From NCBI RefSeq assembly GCF_900492205.1, contig NZ_UEYQ01000023.1, positions 1-56,735 of the forward strand: a stretch of 56,735 bases of DNA. The letters run 5' to 3'. Under the pieces are notes generated by a model, which did no database searches, was not told the DNA's origin, and saw nothing but the letters and a program-made list of their open reading frames with translations. How positions within the stretch are numbered: the first letter of the stretch is position 1; each line of letters opens with the position of its first letter. This document shows positions 52,225 to 56,735 of the stretch, piece after piece. This DNA is from Ciceribacter sp. T2.26MG-112.2 (lineage in GTDB: Bacteria; Pseudomonadota; Alphaproteobacteria; Rhizobiales; Rhizobiaceae). The position numbers and the translations under genes were made by a program.

Positions 52225-53433
52225 ATGACTGAAGCCTTCATCTACGACCACGTGCGCACCCCCCGCGGGCGCGGCAAGAAGGACGGATCGCTGCACGAAG
52301 TGCCGACCCCGCGCCTTGCCGCCAAGACGCTCGAGGCGCTGCGCGACCGCAACGGTCTCGACACCTCGACCGTCGACGACATCATCTTCGGCTGCGTCGA
52401 TCCGGTCATGGAAGCCGGCGCCGTCATCCCCAAGGCCGCCGCCTTCGAGGCCGGTTATGCCTTCTCCGCCCCCGGCATCCAGATCTCCCGCTTCTGCGCC
52501 TCCGGCCTCGACGCGATCAACCTTGCCGCCGGTAAGATCCAGGCCGGTTCCGACGACATCGTCATCGCCGGCGGCGTGGAAAGCATGTCGCGCATCGGCA
52601 TGGGCATGGCGGGCGGCTCCTGGTACATGGACCCTTCCGTCAACTTCCCCGGCTATTTCATGCCGCAGGGCGTCTCCGCCGACCTGATCGCCACCAAATA
52701 CGGCTTCAGCCGTGACGACGTCGACGCCTATGCCGTCGAGAGCCAGAAGCGCTCCGCCGCCTCCTGGGAAAAGGGCCATTTCGCCAAGTCGGTCATCCCG
52801 GTGAAGGACCAGAACGGCCTTGTCATCCTCGACCGCGACGAGCACATGCGCCCGACCACCGACATGCAATCGCTGGCCGGCCTCAATCCCTCCTTCCAGA
52901 TGCCGGGCGAGATGGGCGGCTTCGAAGCCGTCGCCATCCAGGCCCATCCGGAAATCGAGAAGGTAACTTATGTCCACCATGCCGGCAATTCGTCGGGCAT
53001 CGTCGACGGCGCGGCTGCCGTTCTCGTCGGCTCCAGGGCCGGTGGTGAGGCGATGGGCCTGAAGCCGCGCGCCCGCATCCGTTCCTTCACCAATATTGGC
53101 TCGGATCCGGCCCTGATGCTCACCGGCCCGGTCGACGTCACCGAGAAGCTTCTCGCCCGCACCGGCATGAAGATTTCCGACATCGACCTGTTCGAACTGA
53201 ACGAGGCCTTTGCCGCCGTCGTCCTGCGCTTCATGCAGCATTTCAACGTCAGCCACGACGTGATGAACGTCGCCGGCGGCGCGATCGCCATGGGCCATCC
53301 GCTTGGCGCCACCGGCGCCATGATCCTCGGCACCGTGCTCGACGAACTGGAGCGGCGCGACCTCAACACCGCGCTCGTCACGCTCTGCATCGGCGCCGGC
53401 ATGGGTACGGCGACGATCATCGAACGGGTTTGA
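52225..53433 (+). CDS. fadA: Acetyl-CoA C-acyltransferase (thiolase)
   Basis: Thiolase cleaves 3-ketoacyl-CoA to acetyl-CoA and a shortened acyl-CoA. The 402-residue product has the nucleophilic Cys in RFCASGLDAINLAAG (about residue 92), the His in GGAIAMGHPLGATGA and the second Cys in LCIGAGMGTA. The start ATG has AGGGAGAG upstream; the frame is open into the repeat before it. The operon order with the dehydrogenase and FadJ supports a beta-oxidation role. Confidence 0.94.
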   Translation: MTEAFIYDHVRTPRGRGKKDGSLHEVPTPRLAAKTLEALRDRNGLDTSTVDDIIFGCVDPVMEAGAVIPKAAAFEAGYAFSAPGIQISRFCASGLDAINLAAGKIQAGSDDIVIAGGVESMSRIGMGMAGGSWYMDPSVNFPGYFMPQGVSADLIATKYGFSRDDVDAYAVESQKRSAASWEKGHFAKSVIPVKDQNGLVILDRDEHMRPTTDMQSLAGLNPSFQMPGEMGGFEAVAIQAHPEIEKVTYVHHAGNSSGIVDGAAAVLVGSRAGGEAMGLKPRARIRSFTNIGSDPALMLTGPVDVTEKLLARTGMKISDIDLFELNEAFAAVVLRFMQHFNVSHDVMNVAGGAIAMGHPLGATGAMILGTVLDELERRDLNTALVTLCIGAGMGTATIIERV

Positions 53434-53436
53434 TGG

Positions 53437-53567
53437 GGCACCCCCTCATCCGCCTGCCGGCACCTTCTCCCCGCTGGGGAGAAGGGCAACTGCCGCAGCG
53501 CCTCCGCTCCCCCTCTCCCCTCGGGGAGAGGGTGGCCGAGCGAAGCGGAGGCCGGGTGAGGGGGCTG
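53437..53567. repeat. RIME element between thiolase and fadJ genes
   Basis: The gap holds CCCCCTCATCCG, the hairpin CCTTCTCCCC/GGGGAGAAGG (53463-53485), then CCCTCTCCCC/GGGGAGAGGG near 53511-53532 with GGCCGGGTGAGGGGG. It is the same repeat family in a partly inverted arrangement. Confidence 0.78.
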
Positions 53568-53608
53568 CTCTGCACAACACTGAATTTCAAGGGAAGAGGA
53601 ATCCCATC

Positions 53609-55825
53609 ATGAGCACCTACAAGAACTTCACCATCGAGACCGACGCCGACGGCATTGCGCTGGTCACCTGGAACATGCCCGACAAGTCGATGAACGTCTT
53701 CACCGTCGAGGTGATGGACGAGATCGAGAAGATCGTGGACGAAACCGTCGCCGACGCCGCCGTCAAGGGTGTGGTCTTCACCTCGGGCAAGTCGACCTTC
53801 TCCGGCGGCGCCGACCTCACCATGATCAAGGGCATGTTCGCCATGCTCGAGGAAGAAAAGGCTAACAACCCGGACAGCGCCGTCAAGAAGCTGTTCGACG
53901 CCGCCGGCCGCATGTCCTGGCTGTGGCGCAAGGTCGAGACCAACGGCAAGCCCTGGGTCGCCGCGATCAACGGCACCTGCATGGGCGGCGCCTTCGAGCT
54001 GGCGCTCGCCTGCCACGGCCGCGTCGCCTCCAATGCCAAGTCGGTGAAGCTGGCGCTGCCGGAAGTCAAGGTCGGCATCTTCCCCGGCGCCGGCGGCACG
54101 CAGCGCGTCGCCCGCCTCGCCGGCACGCAGGACGCCCTGCAGATGATGACCACCGGCCAGTCGCTCACCGCCTCGCGCGCCAAGGCGATGAACCTCGTCC
54201 ACCAGGTGGTCGAGCCCGACCAGCTGATCCCGGCCGCCAAACAGATGATCAAGGACGGGTTGAAGCCCGTCGCGCCCTGGGACGAGAAGGGCTTCAAGGT
54301 TCCCGGCGGCGGCATCTGGACGCCGGCTGCCGCCCAGCTCTGGCCGGCCGCATCCGCCATCCTGCGCCGCGAGACCGCCGGCAACTATCCGGCCGCCCTC
54401 GCCATCCTGAAGAGCGTCTATGAGGGCCTGCAGCTGCCCTTCGATACCGCGCTCAAGGTCGAGCAGCGCTATTTCACTGAGATCGTCCAGACCACCGAAG
54501 CCTTCTCGATGATCCGCTCGCTGTTCGTCTCGATGCAGGAGCTCGGCAAGGGCGCCCGCCGCCCGGCCGGTGTGCCGAAGTCCGAATTCAACAAGGTCGG
54601 CGTCGTCGGCGCCGGCTTCATGGGCGCATCGATCGCCTATGTGACGGCTGCCGCCGGCATCCCGGTCACCCTGATCGATCGTGACATCGAAGCCGCGACC
54701 AAGGGCAAGACCCATTCCGAGGGCCTGGTCGCCGGCGCCGTCGGCAAGGGCAAGATGTCGAAGGAAGACGGCGAAAAGCTGCTCTCCCTCATCACCCCGT
54801 CCGCCGACTATGCCTCGCTCTCGGATGCCGACCTCGTCGTCGAGGCCGTGTTCGAGGACCGCGACGTGAAGAAGTCCGTCATCGAGGCGGTCGAAGCCGT
54901 GCTCCCCGAGGGCTCGATCTTCGCCTCCAACACCTCGACCCTGCCGATCACCGGGCTTGCGAAGAACTCGAAGCGCCCGGCCCAGTTCATCGGCGTGCAT
55001 TTCTTCTCGCCCGTCGAGAAGATGATGCTGACGGAAGTGATCCTCGGCAAGGAAACCGGCGACAAGGCGCTCGCCGTCGCACTCGACTACGTCGCGGCCA
55101 TCAAGAAGACCCCGATCGTCGTCAACGACACCCGCGGCTTCTACGTCAACCGCTGCGTCTTCCGCTACATCCACGAAGCCTATGACATGCTGATCGAGGG
55201 CGTGCCGCCGATCATGATCGAGAATGCCGCCAAGTTCGCCGGCATGCCGGTCGGCCCGCTGTCGCTCAACGACGAGGTGGCGATCGATCTGTCCCAGAAG
55301 ATCCTCAAGGCCTCGATCGCCGATCTGGGTGAAGCCTCGGTCGAGCCGAAGCACATGGCGCTGATCAACAAGATGGTCGACGACCTCGACCGCCGCGGCC
55401 GCAAGAACGGCAAGGGCTTCTACGAATATCCGGCGAAGCCCGCCAAGAAGTTCCTCTGGCCGGGCCTGAAGGACATGTTCGCCCAGAAGAAGGCCGACGA
55501 GGTCGATGTCGAAGTGCTCAAGCAGCGCCTGCTCGTCACCATCGCGCTGGAGGCCGCCCGCACCATGGAAGAGGGCATCGTCACCGACCCGCGCGAAGCC
55601 GATGTCGGCTCCATCCTCGGCTTCGGCTTTGCCCCCTACACCGGCGGCACGCTCTCCTACATCGACGGCATGGGGGTGAAGACCTTCGTGGCACTCTGCG
55701 AAAAGCTCGCCGCGGAATACGGCGACCACTTCCAGCCGACCCCGCTCCTCAAGGACATGGCCGCCAAGGGCGAAACCTTCTACGGCCGGTTCAACCCCTA
55801 CGGCGAAAGCGCCAAAGCAGCGTGA
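53609..55825 (+). CDS. fadJ: Multifunctional 3-hydroxyacyl-CoA dehydrogenase / enoyl-CoA hydratase
   Basis: The 738-residue protein has an N-terminal enoyl-CoA hydratase domain (TSGKSTFSGGADL; GTCMGGAFELALACHGR; PEVKVGIFPGAGGTQR) and a C-terminal NAD-dependent 3-hydroxyacyl-CoA dehydrogenase (VGVVGAGFMGASIAYV; HFFSPVEKMML; GFYVNRC). It takes enoyl-CoA to 3-ketoacyl-CoA for the adjacent thiolase. FadB and FadJ are hard to separate by sequence; no partner feature decides. The ribosome-binding site is GGGAAGAGG. Confidence 0.92.
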   Translation: MSTYKNFTIETDADGIALVTWNMPDKSMNVFTVEVMDEIEKIVDETVADAAVKGVVFTSGKSTFSGGADLTMIKGMFAMLEEEKANNPDSAVKKLFDAAGRMSWLWRKVETNGKPWVAAINGTCMGGAFELALACHGRVASNAKSVKLALPEVKVGIFPGAGGTQRVARLAGTQDALQMMTTGQSLTASRAKAMNLVHQVVEPDQLIPAAKQMIKDGLKPVAPWDEKGFKVPGGGIWTPAAAQLWPAASAILRRETAGNYPAALAILKSVYEGLQLPFDTALKVEQRYFTEIVQTTEAFSMIRSLFVSMQELGKGARRPAGVPKSEFNKVGVVGAGFMGASIAYVTAAAGIPVTLIDRDIEAATKGKTHSEGLVAGAVGKGKMSKEDGEKLLSLITPSADYASLSDADLVVEAVFEDRDVKKSVIEAVEAVLPEGSIFASNTSTLPITGLAKNSKRPAQFIGVHFFSPVEKMMLTEVILGKETGDKALAVALDYVAAIKKTPIVVNDTRGFYVNRCVFRYIHEAYDMLIEGVPPIMIENAAKFAGMPVGPLSLNDEVAIDLSQKILKASIADLGEASVEPKHMALINKMVDDLDRRGRKNGKGFYEYPAKPAKKFLWPGLKDMFAQKKADEVDVEVLKQRLLVTIALEAARTMEEGIVTDPREADVGSILGFGFAPYTGGTLSYIDGMGVKTFVALCEKLAAEYGDHFQPTPLLKDMAAKGETFYGRFNPYGESAKAA

Positions 55826-55833
55826 CGCCGCTT

Positions 55834-55882
55834 CCTTCTCCCCGCCTGCGGGGAGAAGGTGCCCGAAGGGCGGATGAGGGGC
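55834..55882. repeat. RIME element after fadJ
   Basis: CCTTCTCCCC-GCCTGC-GGGGAGAAGG-type hairpin with the tag GTGCCCGAAGGGCGGATGAG. An almost identical unit lies at 55981. Confidence 0.8.
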
Positions 55883-55913
55883 CAGGCACCAACGCGTCCG
55901 TGAGACACATCAT

Positions 55914-55951
55914 CCGGCATCTGGCCCAAGGCCAGATGCCGGTTTCTTTTT
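55914..55951 (+). terminator. Terminator of the beta-oxidation operon
   Basis: Perfect 13-bp arms CCGGCATCTGGCC and GGCCAGATGCCGG flank CAA and are followed by TTTCTTTTT. It lies about 90 bases after the fadJ stop, between two RIME units. Confidence 0.88.
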
Positions 55952-55980
55952 AATCTGAGGCGCTACGTCTCGCTCGACTT

Positions 55981-56028
55981 CCTCTTCTCCCCCACGGGGA
56001 GAAGGTGCCCGAAGGGCGGATGAGGGGG
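55981..56028. repeat. RIME element before the GNAT gene end
   Basis: CTTCTCCCC/GGGGAGAAGG with the tag GTGCCCGAAGGGCGGATGAG, repeating the unit at 55834 in the same orientation. Confidence 0.8.
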
Positions 56029-56059
56029 CCGCACGCGCGGAGTTCCCCCGGTCACGCCC

Positions 56060-56572
56060 TCACAACACCCGCTCGAACATCACCACCGGCTTGTCCTGAT
56101 AGGTGCTGCGGGCAAACTCCGTCATCCCCATCTTCGCCGCGATCCGCAACGAAGGCCCGTTCTCCGGCGCGATGATGCAGGTCGCTCTCTTCCCAGCAAA
56201 TTTCTCGGCCCCCCAGTCAAACAGCCCCTTCGCGGCCTCGCTGGCATAGCCGAGCCCCTGCGCTTGCGGATGGATCGTCCACCCGGCCTCCATCGACCCT
56301 GTCAGCGAAGGCGAAATCTCGCGCCTGAGATCCTGAAACCCGATCTGCCCGACAAACCGCTTCGTCTCGCGCTCCTCGATGGAGAAATAACCGAACCCCA
56401 GATAGTGCCATCCGCCGGCCTGCCGCAGAAAGCGCGTCCACATCTGCTCGACCGTGAACGAGCCGGAACTCATGTGAACCAGAATATCCGGATGCGACCA
56501 CATCGCGACGTAGGCTTCAAAGTCGCCAAGTTCGGGCTGGCGCAGCCGCAGGCGAGGGGTGGTGATCATCAA
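56060..56572 (-). CDS. GNAT family N-acetyltransferase
   Basis: A 170-residue GNAT of the RimJ/RimL-like (Acetyltransf_3) type: TPRLRLRQPELGDFEAY at the N-terminus, FVGQIGFQDLR, EAGWTIHPQAQGLGYASEAAKGL with the acetyl-CoA loop, and ENGPSLRIAAKMGM. The family acetylates ribosomal proteins, amino acids or drugs; this member cannot be assigned. It converges on the fatty-acid operon. Confidence 0.88.
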   Translation of the reverse strand: MMITTPRLRLRQPELGDFEAYVAMWSHPDILVHMSSGSFTVEQMWTRFLRQAGGWHYLGFGYFSIEERETKRFVGQIGFQDLRREISPSLTGSMEAGWTIHPQAQGLGYASEAAKGLFDWGAEKFAGKRATCIIAPENGPSLRIAAKMGMTEFARSTYQDKPVVMFERVL

Positions 56573-56735
56573 GTGCGGCCTCCGTCAAAACTGCCTGCCC
56601 ATGCCGCACCTGCTTACACATTCCTGATCCCCCGCGTCACTAGACCTGTATCGTCATCCTCAGGCTTGGCGCGAAAATCTGGCCTTGCGACGGAACCATG
56701 CCGTTCAATTCAACACCAAAAGAATCCTCCCCACC

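Noticed and set aside
52061..56028. Regularly recurring palindromes suggesting a CRISPR array
   Set aside because: Repeat units vary in length and orientation, are separated by whole genes and show no constant spacer length; they are RIME-type elements.

Overview
The window is a GC-rich chromosomal segment from an alphaproteobacterium of the Rhizobiaceae (Rhizobium, Sinorhizobium, Agrobacterium or Shinella type). The evidence is gene content and order (ppk2-phoR-pstSCAB-phoU-phoB-gcrA-argD-argF-hslO-apaG-metZ resembles the Sinorhizobium layout, from memory), the GcrA and PodJ cell-cycle proteins, a SAM-II riboswitch, and many RIME-type palindromic mosaic repeats between genes. The species cannot be fixed from sequence alone.

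Layout. 1-5.1 kb: end of an assimilatory nitrate/nitrite cluster (nirD, nasA, cysG). 5.1-6.4 kb: IS-like debris, tRNA-Thr(CGU) and a nitronate monooxygenase-like flavoprotein. 6.6-16.7 kb: an unknown membrane protein, polyphosphate kinase ppk2, then phoR-pstSCAB-phoU-phoB behind a three-repeat PHO box. 16.8-24.3 kb: gcrA, argD-argF, hslO, apaG, metZ under a SAM-II riboswitch, a dCTP deaminase and tRNA-Gly(CCC). 24.3-32 kb: MFS transporter, family 2 glycosyltransferase, periplasmic solute-binding protein, TerB-like protein, an S24/LexA-like regulator with a decayed nuclease-like protein, a NarL-type response regulator and a small exported protein. 32-42.4 kb: DUF952-pyrD, MATE exporter, CAP lipoprotein, small membrane protein, TPR-methyltransferase, two YitT paralogues around a small HTH-like gene, and the LhrL helicase-PdeM DNA-repair pair. 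42.4-50 kb: UspA, a RibD/DHFR-like reductase divergent from an HxlR regulator, a TSUP exporter with a TIGR02186 partner, and a large PodJ-like polarity protein. 50.2-56.7 kb: a beta-oxidation operon (acyl-CoA dehydrogenase, thiolase, multifunctional hydratase/dehydrogenase) and a GNAT acetyltransferase.

How the genes work together. NasA reduces nitrate, NirD serves the siroheme nitrite reductase (NirB is presumably just outside), and CysG makes the siroheme. PstSCAB imports phosphate, PhoU and PhoR report transport state to PhoB, and Ppk2 handles polyphosphate. An almost identical palindrome lies upstream of the nitronate monooxygenase-like gene and upstream of the beta-oxidation operon, suggesting one regulator controls both. 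The most unusual observation is that cysG is read in frame straight through a 263-bp palindromic mosaic repeat with 19-bp inverted ends. The resulting siroheme synthase has a repeat-derived insert of about 88 residues in its NAD-binding domain. A second element of the same family sits just upstream of nasA. Other leads are a dense cluster of GANTC (CcrM) sites beside a CtrA-like site near gcrA, RIME elements filling both gaps of the beta-oxidation operon, and the YitT-HTH-YitT cassette.
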